In this document: positions 48,397 through 59,237 of the stretch, piece after piece
Layout of the letters: every line of letters begins with the position of its first letter
Numbering within the stretch: position 1 is the first letter of the stretch
Assembly (NCBI RefSeq): GCF_905475465.1
Contig: NC_062252.1
Coordinates: forward strand, 11,284,001 to 11,348,000
Direction of reading: 5' to 3'
Origin: Pieris napi
Lineage: Eukaryota > Arthropoda > Insecta > Lepidoptera > Pieridae
Length of the DNA: 64,000 bases
Notes under the pieces: generated by a model
Database searches by the model: none
Told to the model about the DNA's origin: nothing
Seen by the model: only the letters and a program-made list of their open reading frames with translations
Made by a program: the position numbers and the translations under genes

Positions 48397-49689
48397 CCTA
48401 TGTAATGTATGTATTAGCAAGCTGCACTAGATAACTAATTAATATGAGAGGGTGAGACCTAAGAACCTAATAACCCTACGGATGTACCCTAACACAGATA
48501 GGTATAGTGAATTTGTATAGGTATAAATAAGAACGGGATGTCAACACCAAGAGACCTAAGCTAACGGACCCTTCGGCCGTCTGCCAGAGAAGTTGCCATC
48601 TCCGTCTGCCATCAGAGGTTAAAGGGCTAAATATAACAACATCTTAAATACTACTTACACATATATAACAATACTCTCGTGAGCTGTCGGTGTAATGCCT
48701 CAGACATTAAATTTGGAACTACCAATCGAGCCGTGCCAGAAATTGATCAATGTTCAAGTAAAATCTGAACAGAGATGATTCTCTTTTGTTTAAGGCGGTG
48801 AAATCGCGTCATCAGCTCTTCTCATATGCCCTCGCCCTGTGGCCCTAAATAGCGATGCTAATATTCTCAGAAATACAGCCATGGGTTTCACTTATTTGAC
48901 TAGACGCTAGTCTTAAATATTTGTTATGAATAAATGGACAACAGCTTTAAACACAAAATTTAAAATGCATGTAATATTTAAAAGTAAGTATCCTGTTACA
49001 AAATGCCAATAACAAATATAATATTTGAAACATAACAGATAAAATATAAAAGCTTGCGCCATAAGGCTTCTAAATTATTCAAAACAGGCCCCGCCCTAAC
49101 CCTGCGCAAGATACGTTGCGCTCTGATTGGCCGGCTGCGTCTGCGCATATCATATTTAATGCATTTTATTAGTTTATGAATATTCCAGTTCTTTTAGTAG
49201 GTTCTAAAAATGTGAAACCTTTTTGCGAAACGTTTCTGCAATTATAATACAAAATGTAGTTTATAGTACTTATGGAATATGTAAATTTAAGTCCCGGATA
49301 TATTTTAAAGCTATAAATGGAAGGTGTATACAAATATATACAAATATAATATATCTTTGAAATGCGATTATCGAAAAATGTACAGCTAATAGAATATTAA
49401 TGGTTTTTCACCTGAAATCTCTGTATTATTCGTTCAGTTTGAATGGTCTAAAATAATCGAGAAATTTTGATGATCGTTCAACATTATCGGCACTTGATCT
49501 AGTTCATTTCGTTTACTTACTTATTCCTTAATAATAATTGAGGTTGTTTATTTCGTATAACGGATCTCGAACTAGATAGTTAAATGGCGAAAGCTTTGTA
49601 ACTATAAAGAGGATGAAATTTATTACGGTTAAGGCTGTAATATAAAGAATAATTTGAAAAATGTGTTATAATTAGTTACGTTAAGATCT
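48397..49689. other. AT-rich stretch
   Basis: No gene is recognised. Short GC-richer patches at 48780-48860 and 49085-49150 (TCTGATTGGCCGGCTGCG, an inverted CCAAT type) have no ORF. Confidence 0.4.
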
Positions 49690-49810
49690 AAGGCAAGCCG
49701 GTTTCCTCACGAATCAAATCAAATAATGTTTATCGATGCTCGGCCGGGCATTGAACCTACGATCTCAGGAATGAGTCTCGCACGCTGATGCCACTAGACC
49801 AACACTGCTC
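49690..49810 (-). repeat. SINE, 5' half, minus strand
   Basis: On the minus strand it reads GAGCAGTGTTGGTCTAGTGG, then the B box GGTTCAATGCCCGGC and the GAGGAAACCGGCTTGCC block. The part between the B box and that block is shortened, and everything after it is missing. Confidence 0.75.
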
Positions 49811-50184
49811 AATTATGACAATAATTGTACAATTAAACTAAAATTTTAAGAATGTTATTGAAATTTTCTGAAGTGATTCGATTTAGATGTTTGTTTACAA
49901 AAATGTGTAATAGTTAAGTAGTTTTTAAAAGCACATTTTAACACGGGAAGTTTCATAAGAATTATTTATTTTATTTCGTTTAGTATAAAACGTAATAACT
50001 TGGCTTTAAGACCACCTCCACGGCTCAGTGTTTAAATACTTGGTTTATTTGTTGGCTAGTCTGGGCTCAATGGTTGGTATTTGTTTTTTTGTACCTGCAA
50101 AGATGCAGAAATATATCTATCACATGCCTCAAAACTTTACGTTTCATTGGGAGTCTCCAACCAAACCCTCTTGATTTTGTTATT
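49811..50184. other. Spacer, nothing recognised
   Basis: AT-rich sequence without shared repeats. Confidence 0.4.
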
Positions 50185-50378
50185 ACCAGTATGTGGAACC
50201 AGTTGCTCACTGAAGTATTTCCGAAACACTTTGACTTAGGGATAGTCCTTCAAAAAACGTCGTACCAATTCTTGAAAGGCCGGCAACTCACTCGCGAGCC
50301 CTCTGACATTGAGAAAGTTGCTGGACGCACACCAAACACTTAAAACCAGATGAGCCTCCTGCCCGTTTGCTCCAAATA
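50185..50378 (+). mobile_element. LINE family A, 3' fragment
   Basis: One frame reads TSMWNQLLTEVFPKHFDLG and then YQFLKGRQLTREPS, the C-terminus of the family. The 3' end keeps GATGAGCCTCCTGCCCGTTT. Confidence 0.75.
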
Positions 50379-51009
50379 TAATTAGTGTGTACAAACTATT
50401 TACTTTTATTTATCACACACCAATTAATTTTCGATTAAATCATTTCTAAACCAACCGCTTGCTAAAGTTACGTAGTTTTTAATGTTCTTTCTAAATTATT
50501 TCTTCAAATTGTTATGTGATGTGTCTGAAAAAATGTTTTTTCTTTCTTGTTTCTATCTTTAATTATATCTACGCAGGTCTATAGGTACCTATTAATAATA
50601 TGTTCTTAGCCCAACTTATTTGTGAAATGTATACTAAAACTATTATAAATCTTTATTTATCCACTAACCATTTTCAAACGCCATAATTATCGGATGCGAT
50701 CTGATCCGGTTTTATCTTTGATAAAACATCCTCTAGGCCTAAAATATCTACGATTATTTAAAGATTAATCGATTATGTAATCCAATTGGTTATATTCAAT
50801 AGTTGTTTACAAACGTCTTGAACGTGTAATCAATTATTTACTACATACATTTTATGAAAAAGCGCAGAACATTTGAAGATTGCTCCATGCCACATATTAT
50901 TTTAATATACTACCTATAGTCAATAAAAGCACCCTCCTAAGTTTGTTTACTGTTATCAGATTTTGGTTTATTAACAAATAAAATGACGTTAATATTATTA
51001 TATATTATA
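50379..51009. other. AT-rich spacer before the LINE ORF
   Basis: No gene or repeat shared within the window was seen. Confidence 0.4.
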
Positions 51010-52910
51010 TTTTGAATGTTATTGACATTCCAATTTCGACTACAAAGTCTCTTCAATCATCTCCCGCCCTCGCTGAATCGCTGCTCAAAGATAATGTAAA
51101 CGAGTGCAAGGTCAGTTTTACATTCCGACCCATTGGTGCCGACGATATAGTGAGGATATTTAGAACCATAGATATTAAGAACACTACCGATCTTTGGGGT
51201 ATTTCTGTAAAAATAATTAGTAGCATAATTGATGTAATTGCTCCCCATCTAGCTATAATTTTCAACAATTGTATTAAAAGTGGCGAGTTTCCCGATCTAA
51301 TGAAACATAGTAAAGTCATTCCATTATTTAAAGCAGGTAGTATGTCCGACCCCAGTAACTTTAGACCGATTTCCGTACTACCTACTTGTAGTAAAATATT
51401 TGAAAAAATTATATTAAATCAACTGGTAAGTCATTTTAACGTAAACAAATTATTACATAATAATCAGTTCGGTTTTACCAAGGGTCGCTCGACAGCCGAT
51501 GCCGGTGTTGAGTTATATAGATATATAATTAAGGCTTGGGAGGAGTCGCATGACGCTTTAGGTGTTTTCTGCGACTTATCCAAAGCATTTGATTGTGTCC
51601 AACACGAGACCTTAATCGGGAAACTCCGCCATTATGGCATCAAGAATACCGCACTGAATCTTCTGACTTCCTATTTACACGGAAGAACTCAGAAGGTTGA
51701 AGTGAATGGTAAGAGGTCCTCTGGGTCGGCAGTAGATATGGGGGTACCACAGGGCTCAATTCTTGGCCCTTTCCTCTTTCTTGTTTATATAAATGATCTA
51801 CCTTTCATGGTAGAGAGAAAACATCAGATAGTTTTGTTTGCTGATGACACGTCCTTGATTTTTAAAATCAAACGACAAATAACAAATTTTGACGATGTGA
51901 ACAATGCTCTGTCTTCGATTGTCCATTGGTTTAGTATGAATAACCTTCTACTTAATGCAAAAAAGACAAAATGCATTAAATTTTGTGCAAAAAATTCAAG
52001 GATTATGGATACTAGACCAATTATAAACGGTGAGGAATTGAATCTGGATGATACAACTGTATTTCTCGGAATCACCATGGATTCAAAACTTCAGTGGTCC
52101 CCTCATATTAACGGATTGGCGAAGAGACTTAGTTCTGCAGCCTACGCGGTTAAAAAAATTCGCTCTCTAACTGATGTCGATACAGCTAGACTTGTTTATT
52201 TTAGTTACTTTCATAGCTTAATGACTTATGGCTTATTATTATGGGGTCATGCTGCTGATGTCGAAACTATTTTCATCCTGCAGAAGAGGGCTATTCGTGC
52301 AATCTATAATTTAAAATGTAGGGAATCTCTTAGAGATAAATTCAAGGAAATTAATATACTTACCTTTCCCTCGCAATATATTTATGAAAATATTATGTAT
52401 GTATACAAAAATAGTGATAAGTTTACTAGAATAGAACATACGCACAATGTTAATACACGGAACAAACGCAGGCTGCAATTTCCCCGTACTAGACTATCTA
52501 AAGTTAGTAATTCTTTTTTGGGGAAAGGGATACTCTTCTTTAATAAAATCCCAGAAGCTCTTTTATCACTGCCTTTCAATAAATTTAAGAAATCTATTAA
52601 AGAAAAGCTGTGTAAAAAGGCTTACTATAAAGTCAACGATTATCTAATTGATAAAAGGGCCTGGGACTAGTGCTAGACAGGCTACTTCTAATTAATTTGC
52701 GATATTTGTTATAAATAAGTGTTGTTTGATGATTTGCTGTTTTAAAAGAGTACCGAGAGTTTTTTACGCCGGCTTTTTCTCTCGGCCTACACCCTCTGTC
52801 TTCTTTGCCGATGAGTAGGGATGCCTTCAAATTTAATGACGTGGAATAAGTGATACATGTATCTTACGTTCCATAATAAACATATTTTATTTTTATTTTA
52901 TTTTATTTTA
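51010..52910 (+). mobile_element. 5'-truncated LINE insertion with AT-rich tail
   Basis: The element comprises the reverse transcriptase ORF, about 200 bases of 3' UTR (TTTACGCCGGCTTTTTCTCT, TCTTTGCCGATGAGTAGGG), AATAAA at 52875-52880 and a TTTTA-repeat tail ending near 52910. The left border is placed where coding similarity starts, and a target duplication could not be read in the AT-rich flanks. Confidence 0.8.
51012..52670 (+). CDS. Non-LTR retrotransposon reverse transcriptase, 5'-truncated, ORF open
   Basis: A 553-codon frame without stops. It copies RNA into DNA at a nicked target site in target-primed reverse transcription. Motifs in order: SNFRPISVLPTCSKIFEKI (about residues 115-133), FCDLSKAFDCVQHETL (186-201), MGVPQGSILGPFLFLVYIND (243-262) and the catalytic FADDTSLIF (276-284), followed by FLGITMDSKLQWSPHI and YGLLLWGHAADVETIF. 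The order and spacing fit the jockey/CR1 side of LINEs. The first codon here is TTG, not ATG, and the endonuclease domain and ORF1 are missing, so the insertion is 5'-truncated. The catalytic residues are intact and no frameshift is present, unlike every other LINE piece in the window, so it is the youngest copy. Confidence 0.9.
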   Translation: MNVIDIPISTTKSLQSSPALAESLLKDNVNECKVSFTFRPIGADDIVRIFRTIDIKNTTDLWGISVKIISSIIDVIAPHLAIIFNNCIKSGEFPDLMKHSKVIPLFKAGSMSDPSNFRPISVLPTCSKIFEKIILNQLVSHFNVNKLLHNNQFGFTKGRSTADAGVELYRYIIKAWEESHDALGVFCDLSKAFDCVQHETLIGKLRHYGIKNTALNLLTSYLHGRTQKVEVNGKRSSGSAVDMGVPQGSILGPFLFLVYINDLPFMVERKHQIVLFADDTSLIFKIKRQITNFDDVNNALSSIVHWFSMNNLLLNAKKTKCIKFCAKNSRIMDTRPIINGEELNLDDTTVFLGITMDSKLQWSPHINGLAKRLSSAAYAVKKIRSLTDVDTARLVYFSYFHSLMTYGLLLWGHAADVETIFILQKRAIRAIYNLKCRESLRDKFKEINILTFPSQYIYENIMYVYKNSDKFTRIEHTHNVNTRNKRRLQFPRTRLSKVSNSFLGKGILFFNKIPEALLSLPFNKFKKSIKEKLCKKAYYKVNDYLIDKRAWD

Positions 52911-53335
52911 ATAAACTGCTATGTAGGTATATTGTTGATTTTAAATTTAAGCCGTACTCAAATTATCTGTCTAAAGAACGAAAAAGAATGCCCAATTAGT
53001 TAACGACTGTCCACTGACACACCTTTTTAACACCGATTGTATCTATGGTGACTCAATGACTTAAGTAACAGTTAACTCTTAATTAACATTATGCTATATC
53101 CTTTATTGGACGTACAAACACATCGCAGTTACAATTTAATGTTTAAAACTTATTTTTGCACTCAATAATGGTTCGTGTTGACAGATGTACTTAACGTAAC
53201 GTGCTCATATTTTATTCGTAATGGAAAATAGAAATATGGTGTTAACTGCTAATACTTTATTATGTTTTAATTTGATTGCTTGAGTGGTTTGTGTTATTGT
53301 TAGGGAAACGATAATTACCGTAAAAACAAGACCAA
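52911..53335. other. Spacer, nothing recognised
   Basis: AT-rich sequence without shared repeats. Confidence 0.4.
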
Positions 53336-53401
53336 CATTTGTTTTATAGTAGTGTTTCTACACTACTATAAAACAAATGCATGTAACCTGGTTACATGCA
53401 T
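53336..53401. repeat. Two adjacent perfect hairpins
   Basis: CATTTGTTTTATAGTAGTGT at 53336-53355 and its exact 20-base inverse at 53360-53379 enclose only TTCT. The bases ATGCATGTAACC (53377-53388) and GGTTACATGCAT (53390-53401) then form a second perfect palindrome around a single T, overlapping the first by three bases. Confidence 0.93.
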
Positions 53402-53970
53402 TATAAATATTAGATTTTTAGATTGCGGAATCTATATACAGTTCTGTTACAACTGGTTTAGTTCAGTTACATTTTTGCGTCTGTTTTGTTTGGGAACTAT
53501 ATAATGTTAAGTACAAATCTGGAGCTTGCTGGAAGCTGGAGCTGGAATCTGGATATAGTTACTTATTCGGTAATGGGCTGATCATTTTTAAAGAAATCAT
53601 TGTTAAATGCCTATCTTATATATTATTATTAAACCTAATCCGCTGTTTTGCTGGTATTTTTTTTTACATATTTTCTTTAATTTTTTGTAACATTTATGTT
53701 TCCCAAAATTGTCATATATTATAGAAAAGATAGTTTGTAGTATACTGTTAATATTGTATTATGTATGATGTGGTAAACTTCAATAAATAAATAAAGAACT
53801 CGTTGATCAACCATCTGTGACGCACTTCGAATGACAGAGTTTGACAAGAATTTCTCCTGATTATCACAAATGAAATCAAGGTAACTGTACCTAGGTACCT
53901 ACCTATACTTATAAACGGAATTATTGAAAATAAATGCAATTGCTTGCAACAGTACACAATTGAAACATAG
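53402..53970. other. Spacer with one dispersed repeat
   Basis: Positions 53515-53665 are a diverged copy of 5690-5795, here with GGAGCTTGCTGGAAGCTGGA, a local duplication. Otherwise unrecognised. Confidence 0.45.
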
Positions 53971-54878
53971 TAGTCTAGTCGACAAGTTGAAAATGGAACA
54001 AAATAGAGATACTGCTCTTAAAATTATGTGCGATAGCTCATTGGATCCGGAATGACGTCTAGAAAAATGTGCTAAAAGCGTGTATTAGCACATAAAAAAT
54101 TGCAAAAGTTATAGACCATTAAAGATGAAAAAAAAATGGCATTTAGTTTTTTGCCAATATTTAATAAACTATTAATATTTAAGAAATTTCAAGAGACTGT
54201 CAATTATGATTTTTAGAAAAAAAAAATTTCTTAACTAATTACTTAAACCATAGAAATTAAAAAAAACGATTATAAACAATTAAAAATTGTTATTAAGGAA
54301 AAAATTTTTTTTTAAAAATCATAAAATTTTTAATGTAATAAAGTTGTGTTAATTTTTAAAAAAAAAATATTGATTTAATCAATTTGTTTAAAAAAAATTT
54401 ATCAACAAATGGCGGGAATTTTTTTTTTTGCAAATCAATAAATATCTTGTATTAATAAAAAAACGATTATATGATGATTTAGAAAAAAAAAATTTAATTA
54501 ATGTGCCGTAGTCGCTTTTGACGCCACGCGCGAATCCTAAAAATGTCACCCGCAGACCTATTTTCAGCGTTAAATTAACATTATAAATAATGGAGATAGA
54601 GTTCTGGAAGTCAGGAGTTTTTTATTGGAAATTTCCTCCTCTTTCAGAATCTTTATTTGAAATTTCTTAAATATTAATAGTTTATTAAATATTGGCAAAA
54701 AACTAAATGCCATTTTTTTTTCATCTTTAATGGTCTATAACTTTTGCAATTTTTTATGTGCTAATACACGCTTTTAGCACATTTTTCTAGACGTCATTCC
54801 GGATCCAATGAGCTATCGCACATAATTTTAAGAGCAGTATCTCTATTTTGTTCCATTTTCAACTTGTCGACTAGACTA
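53971..54878. mobile_element. Foldback TIR element, copy 2
   Basis: The termini TAGTCTAGTCGACAAGTTG and its inverse are the same as in copy 1 at 25615-26376, with about 220 bp arms. TAG flanks both ends (53968-53970 and 54879-54881). The right half of the interior (GTCGCTTTTGACGCCACGCG) is shared with copy 1. The left half is a different, A/T-homopolymer-rich sequence, which makes this copy 146 bp longer. No ORF is present. Confidence 0.88.
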
Positions 54879-54881
54879 TAG

Positions 54882-55367
54882 TCCTGGATTTTATGTAATA
54901 CTTTTAAAGTTAGTAAAAAAATATGTATGCCCGTGATTTCTTCATTCATCCCGGATTTATGAAATCAAATAGTTATATCTACAACGTACTTCAATATGTA
55001 ATATAGTTTGTTGGAGCTCTGGGAGCAATCCAAACACTCGCGGAGGCAATAATATTCAAATCGGTTTAATATCCGGCGCAGTCGCCTCTTCAACTGTTTT
55101 GCATCAGCAGCGATAGCACTTGACTGCTGGATTGTTTAGGGATATTTTAAAACAATCTAATGTATGGAGAACTCCTCCATTATTTATTGAGTATTTTATT
55201 TGGAATTAAAATACCTACTGATATTTTTGGAGTTTTCAATAGGAATCTCCTGGACACGCGTGCCCTCTCATAGGCCACATCTCACTTAACATCAGGAGGG
55301 ATTGTGGCTAATTGTACGAATCAAATTTAACCTTCAAATCTCAAATTTAGCACATTTTTTCCCGATT
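54882..55367. other. Spacer with a GC-richer patch and a faint LINE tail
   Basis: Positions 55020-55130 are GC-richer without an ORF. At 55245-55312 GACACGCGTGCCCTCTCATA and CTCACTTAACATCAGGAGGG faintly resemble the family A LINE 3' end. Confidence 0.4.
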
Positions 55368-55535
55368 CAAAAGTCAAAAATCATTTATTCATATAGATAC
55401 TCTTATTGAAAGAAATATACATTAAATGCTTCTAATTTTACATTTACTGCCAGTTCTCAAATCAAGAGCGTGGAACGGAAGAGAAGAACTGGCAATAAAC
55501 TCTCCGCCACTCTTTTTCGAGGAGTGGTATACCGC
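55368..55535 (-). mobile_element. LINE family B, 3' end
   Basis: On the minus strand it reads GAGTGGCGGAGAGTTTATTG, GCCAGTTCTTCTCTTCCGTT-like bases, GATTTGAGAACTGGCAGTAA and a terminal GAATAAATGATTTTTGACTT. It is the same 3' end as at 16905 and 11866. Confidence 0.75.
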
Positions 55536-57240
55536 TATCTTTCCCCAATCACTTTTTATATACAAAATTATAAATCGATCTACAAGAAGCTTATATGAAA
55601 TTTATACGGAAACAATGTTCAAGAAAATATTTATTTAAATTCTTAATTACAATCAAGGGATTAAGAAGAACGTGAAGAGGACAAATAAATTAAGTGTAAT
55701 TTGAAAATATGTCCTTCAATGTATTAAGTTAAACATTGATTTAAAATCTTTTCTTACTTTTACTTCATATACCTATTTAAGACACAGACTTAACAAAATG
55801 TGCTACTTAAAAATTTAGTTCTTAAAGTCGGTAAAAACTCTCAGACATAGAAAATATTTTTACAAGTAAAATTATAGAGGCGTTAAGATCAAAGGTAGAT
55901 GCGCGGGCGCCGGCGATAACGCCACTTAACTCTGAGTGCTCCTCAAATAGCTCAGCTATTTTTAAACCGACTCTCAATGACGGACATATTTAGGATATAC
56001 AATATTTATGTTATTTATAACTTGTTAAAGTAACACAACAAGTTTATGATTTTTAATTAACGAAATAATGACATTAGATTAAACTAGATACGCCATTGTT
56101 CAAATTTTACTACTATAAACAATTTTCTTCTTATAGTGTTAATGTGATGACTATTGTGTTGTTTACTATTTCAGACTTAAGTGTTCCATATGGTCTAAGT
56201 TTTTGTCAATTAAAATGATGTTTTCTGATGCAGGTTATAAAATAATTTTTCAAAGTAGGTAGTCATACTTAGCGCTGAGTATCGACTGTGAATACCTAAA
56301 CTACCCTTAGATTAAAGAAATTGCTATAACCTCTCTCTTCAGTCAGTACCTCATGTCTATGCTTCGTGGTCAGAAAGTAAACATCCGAGCGGAATCTGTT
56401 TCCACCGGTTTCTGTCGGTGCCTCTCTTATTACAGGGTACAGTTTTGAGGACGATGAGTCTTTCACTTGGTCGGTCGATCTGGTTGGTGAACGACCACGT
56501 GATCTTTTGCCTTCTGTGACCCACGATCAGTTTCTCCAAGTTCTCATTGTGTGGCCGAGATATGAAATAAATCGTTGTTGGCATACGGTAGACAGTTCGT
56601 ATGCGGAATTGCATCAAGATCGATGTTTTGTGCACTTCAAATAACGCATTTATTCAAAATTTATTTATTTATGTTGGTAACTATCAAAAAAAAGATATTG
56701 GCAAGCCAACTGGCACGAAATTCTCTGTTACGCTTTTCAATCAAGTTGCAAGGACATTGTAAGGAACTGCCACCATTCACACCATGCTTATCGTGGAGTA
56801 CCATGCTTCAACTATACAGATGTTAGAGCCGTTTATCGAACACCATACTTTTCTTTACTATGCACGTAATAGACATAGACATAACATTTACTAACGAAAC
56901 ACAAAATAATAATAATAAAAAAAGAAAAATAACAAATTTTTATCTTTTAAAGAACAAGGTACGTTTTAATTGTGTAATGCGTGTGTGCTGTGGCTGTAAT
57001 TGGCCTTGGCTCAGCATTATGCTGAGGAGCAGACTGTTCCACAGCGCTGTTCATTCTGCCAGAAACAACAGCTAGCTTGCGCCTTAGTCGCAAAAAAAAG
57101 AAAAATAATATAATAATAATAATACTTAGTAGAAAAAATACTTAGTAAAAATTTGCAGTGTAAGTAAAGAAGTCTTGTGTAAAAGTATATAGTAAATAAA
57201 AAAAAAGAATAATTGTTAAGAACTAGATAGATAGATTTCT
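55536..57240. other. Intergenic stretch with an unclassified GC-richer block
   Basis: Positions 56340-56640 are GC-richer and hold a 92-codon minus-strand ORF (for example TNQIDRPSERLIVLKTVPC). It has no domain I recognise and may be another decayed retroelement piece. Positions 56900-57220 contain short AAT-type microsatellites. No gene is supported. Confidence 0.38.
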
Positions 57241-57769
57241 GCATTTGGTGATGAAGCCCCATCCAAACCCACAATTCATCGCTGGTTTTCTGAATTTCAA
57301 CGTGGACGTGTCAAGCTCAGTGATGATCCCCGTCAAGGTCGTCCAAAAACTGCAGTCACCCAAGAAAACGTTGATGCTGTGCGTAAGCTGATTGAGGAAG
57401 ATCGACATGTGACATACCGCGAAATTTAGGCAACTATAGACATTGGCATGAGTCAAATACAAGATGCATGAACAATTAGGTGTAAAAAAGTTGTTTTCCC
57501 GATGGATACCGCATTCGCTCTGTAAAGAGCAAAAAGCGGCTCGCGTTACTTGGTGCGTCAGAACTCTCGAAAGATTCAACGCAGTATCCTCAAATGCTGT
57601 ATACAACATCGTATCAGGTGACGAATCCTGTATATACGCATACGAACCCGAAACAAAAAACCAGTCACGAGTTTGGGTGTTCGAAAATGAATTAAAGCCA
57701 ACGAAAATTGTTCGTTCACGGAGTGTTGCAAAAAAAATGGTGGAATGGAAATTTTCAGTGCCGCCCTAG
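57241..57769 (+). pseudogene. Mariner transposase fossil (HTH and first catalytic Asp region)
   Basis: Read across three frames: AFGDEAPSKPTIHRWFSEF, RGRVKLSDDPRQGRPKTAV, EEDRHVTYREI then a TAG. After a shift come HEQLGVKKLFSRWIPHSLC, RFNAVSSNAVYNIVSGDES and YAYEPETKNQSRVWVFENEL. These are the helix-turn-helix linker and the first part of the DD34D catalytic domain of a mariner-family transposase. In SGDESCIYAYEPE the usual Trp after SGDES is Cys, while the Asp is kept. The rest of the catalytic domain and both terminal repeats are missing, so the copy is dead. Confidence 0.85.
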
Positions 57770-57900
57770 TAATAGATATTGCGTAATTGTTTGACACTTC
57801 ACAATTTTTTGACCGTAAATCAGAAATGCAATGGGTGCTGAGACCACCGTGAGACGTTCATTCAAATCCTGCAAAGTAAAGGTAAGATAAATAATAAAAT
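57770..57900. other. Short spacer
   Basis: No continuation of mariner or other known sequence can be read. Confidence 0.4.
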
Positions 57901-58182
57901 AAATCAGTGGCGCTACAACCATTTTAGGTCTGGGCCTCGGATTGCTGTATCTGTTTCATGATCATTTGCCAATCTAATAGGCGAGTAGATGATCAGCCTC
58001 CTGACACACGCCGTCGACTATGTGGGTCTAACTCAAGCCGGTTTCCTCAAGATGTTTTCCTTTACCGTTCGAGCGAATTCTAAATGTGTACATAAATTAA
58101 AGTCCATTGGTGCACTGCCGGACATCGAATCTACGACCTCAGGGAAGAGAGTCGCACGCTGAAGCCACTACGTCAATGCTCC
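57901..58182 (-). repeat. tRNA-derived SINE, near full-length, minus strand
   Basis: On the minus strand it contains the head (GCATTGACGTAGTGGCTTCA), the CGACGGCGTGTGTCAGGAGG block and the 3' end TTGTAGCGCCACTGATTT. The B box is mutated (GATTCGATGTCCGG). Confidence 0.88.
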
Positions 58183-58978
58183 GTGTGCGAGGTGTTAAAC
58201 ATCATCAGGCAATCTGATATCGAGGCCCATAAAGTGGTGGTGATAATGTACTCTGTAAATGCTTTGAACAATGCACGTACGCAGTAAAAGTACGTAAATT
58301 AAACTATTAGCTAATTTACCAAATCACATAACGCGGCATAAAGTATCGATAACTTCACGGTGGTTAGGTATTTTATACACGAACTTTATACTCTAAATCA
58401 TTTATAATTCAGCTAAATATATAACGTTTTGCTCTACAATTGTTTATGATTTTGATGTTTATTCAGTGTCTCTATATTAAATACATAAACAAAGTCAGTG
58501 TAATAGCTCCTTGAACCAGCGCATTTCTGCATTAGCTCCGGTACTCCGTAACTTCCCACAGCGATATCGGCCGCGACAATCCTGTATGCACTTCTGATGT
58601 CACCACAAGTAGCACCTGGTCGTCGAACCGACGCATAGCCTGCTCATACTCTGATGAAACTTCTTCATAGTCAACCGTCGGTGTCTTTTAACCTGTGTCT
58701 GTGACTATGTCCTGGACATATAAAGTATAGGATCGTTAATGATTTTGTATTACGAAACCCTATTTAAGATATTTTCAGAATACTGTAAGAGTCGGTCTAA
58801 GTATATTTTTTTATACATAAAGCGTATCATTCTAGTTTGGACTGCCTATTTCAAGAATGTCAATAAATGCACTTGATTATAACTGCCTTACAAATTCGTT
58901 ACATCGTGTTTATGTTTATTCGAACAAAGTATAAAAACAATAATATGTCAAATTTCTACGGGCATCAATAATTGGGGA
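58183..58978 (-). other. Upstream region with a coding-like minus-strand segment
   Basis: Between about 58500 and 58705 the minus strand reads VDYEEVSSEYEQAMRRFDDQ in one frame. In a neighbouring frame it reads CGDIRSAYRIVAADIAVGSY and then GVPELMQKCAGSRSYY. It is GC-richer and protein-like compared with its flanks, but broken by a shift. It may be a pseudogene piece or an exon of an unseen minus-strand gene. I do not recognise the family. Confidence 0.3.
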
Positions 58979-59012
58979 TATAAAAGCGATATTCTGCTTT
59001 AATTTTTCATTC
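58979..59012 (+). promoter_or_regulatory. TATA box and initiator of the repeat-protein gene
   Basis: TATAAAAG at 58979-58986 is followed, at the normal spacing, by TCATTC at 59007-59012, which fits the arthropod initiator TCAKTY. The predicted start is the A at 59009, 30 bases after the first T of the TATA box. Strong TATA plus initiator promoters are typical of highly expressed, tissue-specific insect genes. Confidence 0.7.
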
Positions 59013-59041
59013 TGCCGCAGTTTTTACTGTGGAGGTGAACG
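59009..59041 (+). other. Non-coding first exon of the repeat-protein gene
   Basis: The exon ends at a donor (AACG|GTAAGCC). The 184-base intron 59042-59225 ends in CTTTATTTCAG, and exon 2 begins twelve bases before the ATG at 59238. The exon carries only 5' UTR. Confidence 0.65.
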
Positions 59042-59237
59042 GTAAGCCTACCTTTATAATATTAAATAGATTTTTATTATATTGCTTTATTACCGCCATT
59101 GCTATCTAAGTCTTCTTCTCTTAAGTAAGACCCAGGTGAAGAGCGGCGGTCATTAGGACGATTGAATAAATACTTATTACTAATGATTACCACAACGTTG
59201 AGTAATTGAGGTTTCTTTATTTCAGTGGTGTCTCAAT

